Assembly: GCA_001701105.1 (NCBI GenBank) | Contig: DAAI01000003.1 | Span: 1-9,658 of the forward strand | Direction of reading: 5' to 3' | Source: Bacteroidales bacterium GP1 | GTDB taxonomy: Bacteria > Bacteroidota > Bacteroidia > Bacteroidales > Muribaculaceae | Length of the DNA: 9,658 nt | Shown: positions 1 through 5,921 of the stretch, piece after piece | Position numbering within the stretch: position 1 is the stretch's first letter | How the letters are laid out: each line of letters opens with the position of its first letter | Translations under genes and position numbers: made by a program | The notes under the pieces: model-generated | Databases searched by the model: none | The model's input: the letters and a program-made list of their open reading frames with translations, nothing else | What the model was told of the DNA's origin: nothing

Positions 1-312
1 GAAAAGGGCAAGACCTACAACTATGTAGTGGTTGCAGTATTCGACCTCGGCACCGCCAAACCGTCGAACACAGCTACTATCACAGTTAAGGAAGACAGTG
101 GTGTCCTCGACGTGACAGCCGTTAAGGCCATCAGCGCAGGCAAGGGCTTCATCCGCATCAACGGCTTCGCCGGTGAGGAAGTTGTCATCACCACCGTTGA
201 CGGTAAGGTTGTTGCCAAGGGCAACGCTGCCGAGCTCAACACCGTAAATGTTCCCGCAGGAGTTTACGTGGTTAAAGCCGGTAAGAATATTGCCAAGGTA
301 GTAGTGAAATAA
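1..312 (+). CDS. C-terminal part of a secreted or surface protein with a sorting/DUF6383-like terminal domain (5' truncated by window)
   Basis: The frame is open from base 1 and ends at TAA 310-312, giving the last 103 residues; the true start lies left of the window. Residues 1-33 or so (KGKTYNYVVVAVF, then a T/V-rich strand) look like the end of an Ig-like or Fn3 beta-sandwich. The last ~65 residues have the layout of Bacteroidetes C-terminal beta domains: a VKAISAGKGF entry strand, the core IRINGFAGEEVVITTVDGK, then VNVPAGVYVVKAGKNIAKV and a terminal VVVK. This is the pattern of the type A sorting domain of the type IX secretion system and of the related DUF6383 domain common in Muribaculaceae proteins; I cannot separate the two by eye. 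Such proteins are exported and often surface-attached, and the substrate-binding or enzymatic part would be upstream and is not visible. The codon just after the stop begins an untranslated region with two hairpins, so this is the natural C-terminus. Confidence 0.85.
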   Translation, partial: EKGKTYNYVVVAVFDLGTAKPSNTATITVKEDSGVLDVTAVKAISAGKGFIRINGFAGEEVVITTVDGKVVAKGNAAELNTVNVPAGVYVVKAGKNIAKVVVK

Positions 313-332
313 TCCATTAAGGAGAAACTAAA

Positions 333-352
333 GTAATGGCTTCGGCCATTAC
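333..352 (+). other. Perfect 8-bp hairpin with UUCG tetraloop in the 3' UTR
   Basis: The arms GTAATGGC (333-340) and GCCATTAC (345-352) pair perfectly around TTCG, giving the very stable C(UUCG)G loop closure in RNA. No T-run follows, so it is not itself a standard intrinsic terminator. It sits 20 nt after the upstream stop codon and 7 nt before the real terminator hairpin. It probably protects the mRNA 3' end or assists termination (inference). Confidence 0.7.
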
Positions 353-359
353 ACGGAAT

Positions 360-391
360 AAGGAGGGCGTCCGTCGGGCGCCCTCCTTTTG
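360..391 (+). terminator. Intrinsic terminator of the upstream surface-protein gene
   Basis: The arm AAGGAGGGCG (360-369) pairs perfectly with CGCCCTCCTT (379-388). Three more pairs, one of them T-G, can form inside to leave a 3-nt loop. TTTT at 387-390 follows on the plus strand. GC-rich stem, short loop and T-run directly after a stop codon make this a standard rho-independent terminator. Confidence 0.85.
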
Positions 392-688
392 TACCATAAA
401 GCCGGAAATTTTCCATCCGATTAGCCCGAATAATCAGAATAGAGTTTCAGATAGTTGCGGAAGAAGAAGTATTATTTGATAAAAAATCATGTAACCGGGC
501 AGAAATGCCGTGTGATTTGATTTGAATAATGGGAATTATTGGATGCAGTAGTGTAATCAACGCTCAGGCGACCGCGCGATCTACAGGCGATACAGTCAAC
601 CGAAAGGATCCGGAGAGTAGCGGTCGCTCGAGCCCAGCAACCTTACTTTTCGGGCCGAAAGGGTATGAGTGGGAATGGAGATGGTATG
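392..688. other. Intergenic region without a convincing gene; contains a strongly self-complementary segment (562-662)
   Basis: About 300 bases lie between two terminators that face each other. An 86-codon ATG frame (529-789, +) is open here. It has no clear ribosome binding site, runs through the gapA terminator and into the gapA stop codon, and resembles nothing I know, so I do not call it a gene. What stands out is structure. GGCA/TGCC closes a GAAA tetraloop at 498-509. A 14-position stem pairs 562-575 with 620-633 (one A-C mismatch, one G-T pair, including the perfect 8-bp GCGACCGC/GCGGTCGC). Inside it are tandem near-repeats GCGATCTACAG and GCGATACAG (576-595). A further 7-bp hairpin with a GGC loop lies at 646-662. 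A small RNA, a structured UTR or a decayed element are all possible; I recognise no Rfam family. Confidence 0.4.
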
Positions 689-719
689 AAAAAAATTTGG
701 GAGCGCTGAATGCGCTCCC
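689..719 (-). terminator. Intrinsic terminator of gapA
   Basis: Read on the minus strand, GGGAGCGC (719-712) pairs perfectly with GCGCTCCC (706-699) around a 5-nt loop (ATTCA), followed by AAA and then seven T (695-689). It lies 67 nt beyond the gapA stop codon. On the plus strand no T-run follows the stem, so it acts on gapA only. Confidence 0.85.
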
Positions 720-785
720 TATGAGTATCAGATGGCTCTGGAATCTCCGGAATGCAGAGAGAGCAGAGGAATCTTGGACAATGTA

Positions 786-1796
786 TTAGCCGTTCACTTT
801 CTTCATGTGGGCGATGAGGTCGAGCACCTTGTTTGAATAACCGATCTCATTGTCGTACCATGAGATAACTTTCACGAAGTTGTCGGTCAAATAAACGCCG
901 GCAGTAGCATCGAAGATGGATGTGCGGGGATCGCCGAGGAAATCGGAGCTAACCACAGCGTCTTCGGTATATCCGAGCACGCCTTTGAGCTCACCTTCGC
1001 TTGCGGCCTTCATGGCTGCGCAGATCTGCTCCTTTGTAGCGGGACGCTCGAGGTTGCAGGTAAGGTCAACAACAGAAACGTCAAGAGTGGGGACGCGCAT
1101 AGAGATACCGGTGAGCTTACCATTGAGCTCGGGGATCACTTTACCAACAGCCTTGGCGGCGCCGGTGCTTGAGGGGATGATATTGCCGGAAGCAGCGCGG
1201 CCACCACGCCAATCTTTCATCGACGGACCATCGACGGTCTTCTGGGTGGCGGTAGTGGAATGAACGGTAGTCATGAGGCCTTCCTTGATGCCGAAGTTTT
1301 CGTTAAGAACCTTGGCGATGGGGGCGAGGCAGTTGGTGGTGCAGCTTGCGTTAGATACAAACTGAGTGCCCTTAACGTATGTGTCCTGATTTACGCCAAC
1401 CACGAACATCGGGGTGTCGTCTTTAGAAGGAGCTGACATAACCACATATTTTGCGCCTGCATCGATATGGGCCTGAGCTTTTTCTTTGGTAAGGAAGAGT
1501 CCGGTAGACTCCACAACGTATTCAGCACCGGCTTCGCCCCAACCGATTTCTTTAGGATCGCGGCAAGCGGTAACGCGGATTTCTTTGCCGTTTACGATGA
1601 GAAGGCTCTTCTCCATATCATAGTCTACGGTACCGTCGAAGCGGCCGTGCATAGTATCGTACTTGAGCATGTAGGCCATATAGTCTACAGGAAGGAGGTC
1701 GTTGATAGCTACTACCTCGATGTCATCGCGCTTTGTGCTGGCGCGGAATACGAAACGACCGATACGGCCGAAACCGTTAATACCAATCTTTGTCAT
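786..1796 (-). CDS. gapA: Type I glyceraldehyde-3-phosphate dehydrogenase, NAD-dependent
   Basis: This cytoplasmic enzyme oxidises and phosphorylates glyceraldehyde 3-phosphate to 1,3-bisphosphoglycerate while reducing NAD+, a central step of glycolysis. The 336-residue length is full for the family. The N-terminal Rossmann motif GINGFGRIGR is at residues 5-14, and Asn32-Asp33 is the pair typical of NAD rather than NADP preference. The catalytic motif SNASCTTNC spans 148-156 with nucleophile Cys152, and His179 in TTVHSTTATQK is its partner. GRAASGNIIPSSTGAAKAVGKV forms the phosphate-binding region, and SWYDNEIGYS near the C-terminus is the usual family signature. The ATG start places the Rossmann motif at its normal distance, and AAGG lies just upstream of it. 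The gene is monocistronic: its own terminator follows and the next gene (mscL) is divergent. A candidate -7 box lies at 1937-1944, implying a leader of roughly 130 nt. I see nothing abnormal in the protein. Confidence 0.97.
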   Translation of the reverse strand: MTKIGINGFGRIGRFVFRASTKRDDIEVVAINDLLPVDYMAYMLKYDTMHGRFDGTVDYDMEKSLLIVNGKEIRVTACRDPKEIGWGEAGAEYVVESTGLFLTKEKAQAHIDAGAKYVVMSAPSKDDTPMFVVGVNQDTYVKGTQFVSNASCTTNCLAPIAKVLNENFGIKEGLMTTVHSTTATQKTVDGPSMKDWRGGRAASGNIIPSSTGAAKAVGKVIPELNGKLTGISMRVPTLDVSVVDLTCNLERPATKEQICAAMKAASEGELKGVLGYTEDAVVSSDFLGDPRTSIFDATAGVYLTDNFVKVISWYDNEIGYSNKVLDLIAHMKKVNG

Positions 1797-1852
1797 TACC
1801 TTAGTCTTTATTTTTGGGTTGATTATATGGTTTGGATTCAGGGGATGCTTAA

Positions 1853-1873
1853 ATCGGGGATGTTATTCCCGAT
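1853..1873 (-). promoter_or_regulatory. Inverted repeat in the gapA leader (possible hairpin or operator)
   Basis: ATCGGG (1853-1858) and CCCGAT (1868-1873) are perfect inverted arms. Two more pairs (one G-T) can extend inward around a TGTTA loop. The repeat lies 57-77 nt upstream of the gapA start, inside the inferred leader. Whether it acts as an RNA hairpin or a protein site cannot be told from sequence. Confidence 0.35.
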
Positions 1874-1934
1874 ATAACGGAATCCCTATCTTATATTATA
1901 ATGCGTTTTATGGCCTTGTAGTTTTGGAATCCTT

Positions 1935-1966
1935 TGCAAAATTAAGAAATTTTTTGCAATTTTGCA
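1935..1966 (-). promoter_or_regulatory. Candidate gapA promoter -7 element overlapped by a 9-bp palindrome and three TTTTGCA heptamers
   Basis: On the minus strand TAATTTTG (1944-1937) matches the Bacteroidetes -7 consensus TAnnTTTG exactly. I do not find a TTG -33 element at the usual 19-21 bp spacing, which lowers confidence. The box is overlapped by the perfect inverted repeat TGCAAAATT (1935-1943) and AATTTTGCA (1958-1966). The heptamer TTTTGCA occurs three times: inverted at 1935-1941, direct at 1952-1958 and direct at 1960-1966. The surroundings are AT-rich, which raises the chance background. Confidence 0.4.
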
Positions 1967-2007
1967 TATTCAAATTGTTATATAATTAAAAAAGTAATCA
2001 ATAATAA

Positions 2008-2029
2008 CCCTGCCGGAGGAGAGGCGGGG
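2008..2029 (+). promoter_or_regulatory. mscL leader hairpin with GGAGGAGA loop
   Basis: CCCTGCC (2008-2014) pairs with GGCGGGG (2023-2029), seven pairs including one T-G, around the 8-nt loop GGAGGAGA. The loop resembles a Shine-Dalgarno sequence but ends about 25 nt before the mscL ATG, too far for ordinary start selection. No T-run follows, so it is not a terminator. It could affect mRNA stability or translation (inference). Confidence 0.4.
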
Positions 2030-2046
2030 AACAATACACATCGAGA

Positions 2047-2484
2047 ATGGGAAAATTTATACAGGATTTTAAGGAGTTTGCCCTGAAGGGTAATGTCATC
2101 GACATGGCAGTCGGTGTAATCGTGGGAGGTGCATTTGGTAAGATCGTTACCTCACTTGTAAACGACATTCTGATGCCGCTGATTACGGTAGTGACCGGAG
2201 GCGCAGGGTATTCCAATATGAAATGGATCATCAAAGAGGGTCATGCGGCAGCCGAGGGTCAGGCAGCCGTCGAGGAGGTAGCTCTCAATTATGGAATGTT
2301 CATCCAGAATATCGTTGACTTCTTCATCATCGCGCTGAGTATATTCATCGCCCTGCGCTATACGATGAAATTCATGAAAAAGGAGAAGGAAGTGGAAGAG
2401 GCTCCGGCTCCCGCACCGGAACCCACTCCGGAGGAGAAGTTGCTTACCGAAATACGCGACATCCTCAAATCAGAGCAAAAATAA
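2047..2484 (+). CDS. mscL: Large-conductance mechanosensitive channel MscL
   Basis: This inner-membrane homopentameric channel opens under membrane tension and releases solutes during hypo-osmotic shock. The 145 residues match the family length. Residues 1-14 (MGKFIQDFKEFALK) are the amphipathic N-terminal helix. Pore-lining TM1 follows at about 17-46 with the hallmark GNVIDMAVGVIVGGAFGKIV and a DILMPLI end. A periplasmic loop spans about 47-80, TM2 about 82-104 (MFIQNIVDFFIIALSIFIAL), and a basic stretch KFMKKEKE follows. An Ala/Pro/Glu-rich linker (about 117-130) leads to the terminal cytoplasmic bundle helix EEKLLTEIRDILK. The ATG was chosen because MGKFIQDFKEF aligns with the normal MscL N-terminus; no Shine-Dalgarno sequence sits at the usual distance, which is common in Bacteroidetes. 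The gene stands alone, divergent from gapA and convergent with mfd. Confidence 0.97.
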   Translation: MGKFIQDFKEFALKGNVIDMAVGVIVGGAFGKIVTSLVNDILMPLITVVTGGAGYSNMKWIIKEGHAAAEGQAAVEEVALNYGMFIQNIVDFFIIALSIFIALRYTMKFMKKEKEVEEAPAPAPEPTPEEKLLTEIRDILKSEQK

Positions 2485-2497
2485 TCCTCATGTCAGC

Positions 2498-2536
2498 AAA
2501 AATCAGGAGTGGCCTCATTCGGGGCCACTCTTATTG
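2498..2536. terminator. Bidirectional terminator between mscL and mfd
   Basis: GAGTGGCC (2507-2514) pairs perfectly with GGCCACTC (2523-2530) around an 8-nt loop. On the minus strand the stem is followed by CTGATTTTTGC (2506-2496), a good T-run ending mfd 26 nt after its stop. On the plus strand the stem is followed by the weaker TTATTGTT, 22 nt after the mscL stop. One hairpin probably serves both convergent genes. Confidence 0.75.
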
Positions 2537-2555
2537 TTGGGGACGCCGTGGGATA

Positions 2556-5500
2556 TCAGGATGCTGAAGATTCGGAGATCGACTGCAGCAGACGCAAAGC
2601 AGGAGATACTCCGATAATGGGTGAGAACACAGCCAAGCGGCGTTCGCCGGCCTGCTTGATTTCCGCGCCCCGCGGATTAGAGGCCAGATAGGACAATACC
2701 TTTCCGAAGGCCGGGGAATTATAGTAGGCAATATTTTCCGCCCCTACGAAATAGACCCGCATCTGACCGTTTTTCAGGACAATGCGTTCCATGCCGAGCT
2801 TTTTGGCGAGAAGCCGGAGGGGTACTATCTTGATAAGTTCTTCCGTGACTTGGGGAATTTCGCCAAACCGGTCGCGCAATTGAGTTCGGAACTCTTCCAC
2901 TTGCTGATCGGATTCCATTGCATCGAGACGGCGGTAGAGCATAATGCGCTCGTTGTCGGAAGGCACATATTCGGGGGGAATGCGCAATTCGAGGTCGCTT
3001 TCGACGGTGACATCAGCCACAAAGTCATGGTCCGCTCCGGCAGTCGCGTCAGATACATCTGTAAATTCATCGCCAAATTCCTCGGTTTTGAGCTCAGTGA
3101 GCGATTCACGCAGAATCTGTTGATATGCCTCATATCCGAGGTCGGCAATAAAACCGCTCTGCTCGGCGCCGAGAAGGTTTCCGGCTCCGCGAATGTCGAG
3201 ATCCTGCATTGCTATATGGATTCCTGACCCGAGGTCGGAGAATGATTCGATAGCCTGCAGGCGTCGCCGCGCCACTGGGGTGAGAGGTGCGCCGGGGGGG
3301 ACAAAAAGGTAGCAGAAGGCTTTTCTCGAGCTTCGGCCCACACGGCCACGCAACTGATGAAGCTCGCCGAGGCCGAACATGTGCGCGTTGTTTACAAGGA
3401 TGGTATTGACATTAGGCATATCCACCCCATTCTCGATGATTGTGGTCGACAGCAGCACGTCGTAATCCCGGTCGGCAAAATCCATCACAGCTTTTTCGAC
3501 TCGCTCCGGGGGCATCTGGCCATGAGCTATGACTACCCTCACCCCCGGCACGAGTCTCTTTAGCTTTGCTTCCAGCTCGGCGAGATTCTCTATGCGGTTG
3601 GTTACGAAAAACACCTGTCCTCCGCGACTCATCTCGAAATTCACAGCCTCCTGCAGGGTGTCGTCGCCAAGAGTGCAGACAGTGGTGTTGATAGGCTGGC
3701 GATTGGCCGGAGGGGTATTCAGCGAACTGAGGTCGCGCGCTCCCATCAGCGAGAACTGGAGAGTGCGCGGAATCGGGGTTGCGCTCATGGTAAGGGTGTC
3801 GACATTGACGCGGATTTGCTTCAGCTTCTCTTTTACTGCCACACCGAATTTCTGCTCCTCATCGATGATTAGCAAGCCGAGATCCTTGAATTTCACCTGC
3901 TTGCCTATAATTTTATGCGTTCCGATAAGGATGTCGATCTTTCCGGCTTCGAGGTCGGCGAGAATCTGCTTCACTTCCGCGGGCTTCCGGGCACGCGATA
4001 GGAAATCCACTCTTACGGGGAGGTCGGCGAGGCGGTCGCGGAATGTATGATAATGCTGCATCGCGAGCACTGTTGTAGGCACGAGCAAGGCTGTCTGCTT
4101 TCCGTCGACGGCAGCTTTGAAAGCGGCCCTTATGGCAATCTCCGTCTTTCCGAATCCCACATCTCCGCAAATCAGGCGATCCATAGGGCGTGTGGATTCC
4201 ATGTCGGCCTTAACAGCGGCCACAGCCTTTATCTGGTCGGGAGTATCCTCGAAGGCAAAGGAGGCTTCCAATTCGTGCTGGAGATAAGAATCAGGAGAAA
4301 ATGGGAATCCTTTCTCGCGCTTTCTTGCCGCATAAAGGCGGATAAGGTCGCGGGCCATATCCTTCATCTTCGACTTTGCCCGCTCCTTCATTCGCGTCCA
4401 GGCTCCGGAGCCGAGCTTGCTTATCTTCGGAGCATCACTCCCGCGATACTTAGAGAGTTTGTGAAGGGCATGGATTGAGACGAGCACAAGGTCGTTGTTT
4501 TGGAAAAAGAGCTTAATCATTTCCTGCGGACGGCCGTTGGCGGACGTCTTTACAAGGCCTCCGAAACGGCCGATGCCGTGGTCGATATGCACGATAAAGT
4601 CTCCGGGTTCAATCTGATTGAGCTCCTTCAGTGAAAGCGCCACCCGTCCTCCCCTTGCCTTGTCGGAGCGGAGGGTATAGTTATGGAAACGGTCGAAGAT
4701 CTGATGATCGGTAAAGAAGCAAGTTTTTGATGCCCTGTCGGCGAATCCTTCATGGAGAGTTGGTTCCGCGGGAGTAAATTCAATCTTGTCGCCGCGGTCG
4801 GCGAAGATGTCGCGGAGTCGGCGTGTCTGCGAGGTCTGGTCGGAAAGAATATATATTTTATATCCGCGGGCCTGAAAATCGGAGAGACTTTCGGAGATAA
4901 GGCTGAAATTCTTATGGTAAAGGGTCTGCGGAGTTGTGTCGAACGGAATCACCGCGAATCCGTCGGGTCTCATCTCTTTCTTCAGTCCGGATTCATCTGC
5001 AGGAGCCGGGGTATGCCTGATGATCCTCATCTTGTTGAAGCGAGCTTCAAAGAGGGTGGGATTCACTACCTTGCTCATTGAATCGGCATCCCCCTCATCG
5101 GCGATAAGTGCTGATTCTGAATAATTCTGCGAGGCTATTTCGCGTATTCGCGCAGGCACATTCTCCGGGTCGCGGCAGAAAAGGAGAGTATCATCGGGAA
5201 GCATATCGAGGAGGGATATGCCATCGGAGGTATCGCCCGTTGATGCGGGAAGAACGGCAATTTCATCGACGCGCCTTTCGGAAAGCTGTGTCTCGACATT
5301 AAATATCCGGAGAGAATCCACATCGTTGTCGAAGAAATCAATGCGGAAAGGCATCTCGCAGGAGTAAGAGTAGACATCGACGATAGAGCCACGGATTGCG
5401 AATTGCCCCGGCTCATAGACATAGTCGGTCTTTGAGAAACCCAGTTCCAACAACTTCTCCGTGAGCTTGGATATTGCCATCTTCATGCCCACCTTGAGGC

Positions 5501-5921
5501 GTAGAGTGTTAGCGGCGAGCGTAGGAGCATCAGCCACTTTCTCAGCTAAAGCCTCGGGATATGAAACGATTATCCGGGGAGGGTTGCCGGATGACAAGCG
5601 TTCCAGGGTGTCGGTTCGCAGAATCCTTGCCGGAGGATCGGGCTGGCCATACTTTATATCCCTCTTATACCCTGAAGGGAAAAAAGCCGGGGCGCAACCA
5701 AGCGCCTCAAGGTCGGAGAAGGCATATGGTGCGGATTCCGGACCATCGGCGATCACCAGCACGGGCATATCGCCGGGTAGCCGGCTGAGGAGCATCGCAG
5801 GCGCCGACCCCGCGAGCCCCGGCATTGAAATCCGGCGAATCGTTTCATCCTTTATGACCCGGTCGAGCGCCTTGAGGCGTGTAGGGGTCAGGAAAGCCCT
5901 TGCGGCGTCTTGGAGAGTCAT
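2556..5921 (-). CDS. mfd: Transcription-repair coupling factor Mfd (ATP-dependent DNA translocase)
   Basis: Mfd removes RNA polymerase stalled at DNA lesions by pushing it forward, then recruits UvrA/UvrB for nucleotide excision repair. From ATG 5921 the protein has 1121 residues, normal for the family. The N-terminal UvrB-homology module spans about 1-260 (with GSIVDVYSY and FRIDFFDNDVDSLRIF). The RNA-polymerase-interaction domain is about 430-495 (IEPGDFIVHIDHGIGRFGG). The RecG-like helicase core has Walker A GDVGFGKTE at 586-594, Walker B DEEQ at 687-690, SAT at 713-715 and the motif VI segment RGRVGR at 858-863. The C-terminal D7 domain, which masks UvrA binding, covers about 970-1075. 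I chose ATG 5921 because it forms an ATGA overlap with the upstream stop and gives a normal N-terminus (MTLQDAARAFL). An upstream in-frame ATG at 5966 would add 15 residues inside the previous gene. Translational coupling to the S41 peptidase gene is likely. All motor motifs are intact. Confidence 0.97.
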   Translation of the reverse strand: MTLQDAARAFLTPTRLKALDRVIKDETIRRISMPGLAGSAPAMLLSRLPGDMPVLVIADGPESAPYAFSDLEALGCAPAFFPSGYKRDIKYGQPDPPARILRTDTLERLSSGNPPRIIVSYPEALAEKVADAPTLAANTLRLKVGMKMAISKLTEKLLELGFSKTDYVYEPGQFAIRGSIVDVYSYSCEMPFRIDFFDNDVDSLRIFNVETQLSERRVDEIAVLPASTGDTSDGISLLDMLPDDTLLFCRDPENVPARIREIASQNYSESALIADEGDADSMSKVVNPTLFEARFNKMRIIRHTPAPADESGLKKEMRPDGFAVIPFDTTPQTLYHKNFSLISESLSDFQARGYKIYILSDQTSQTRRLRDIFADRGDKIEFTPAEPTLHEGFADRASKTCFFTDHQIFDRFHNYTLRSDKARGGRVALSLKELNQIEPGDFIVHIDHGIGRFGGLVKTSANGRPQEMIKLFFQNNDLVLVSIHALHKLSKYRGSDAPKISKLGSGAWTRMKERAKSKMKDMARDLIRLYAARKREKGFPFSPDSYLQHELEASFAFEDTPDQIKAVAAVKADMESTRPMDRLICGDVGFGKTEIAIRAAFKAAVDGKQTALLVPTTVLAMQHYHTFRDRLADLPVRVDFLSRARKPAEVKQILADLEAGKIDILIGTHKIIGKQVKFKDLGLLIIDEEQKFGVAVKEKLKQIRVNVDTLTMSATPIPRTLQFSLMGARDLSSLNTPPANRQPINTTVCTLGDDTLQEAVNFEMSRGGQVFFVTNRIENLAELEAKLKRLVPGVRVVIAHGQMPPERVEKAVMDFADRDYDVLLSTTIIENGVDMPNVNTILVNNAHMFGLGELHQLRGRVGRSSRKAFCYLFVPPGAPLTPVARRRLQAIESFSDLGSGIHIAMQDLDIRGAGNLLGAEQSGFIADLGYEAYQQILRESLTELKTEEFGDEFTDVSDATAGADHDFVADVTVESDLELRIPPEYVPSDNERIMLYRRLDAMESDQQVEEFRTQLRDRFGEIPQVTEELIKIVPLRLLAKKLGMERIVLKNGQMRVYFVGAENIAYYNSPAFGKVLSYLASNPRGAEIKQAGERRLAVFSPIIGVSPALRLLQSISESSAS

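Noticed and set aside
529..789. 86-codon plus-strand frame starting MGIIGCSSVINAQA, faintly like a degraded lipoprotein or signal sequence
   Set aside because: It has no clear ribosome binding site or promoter, runs through the gapA terminator, overlaps the gapA stop codon and matches no family I know. The DNA beneath it is better described by RNA-like structure.
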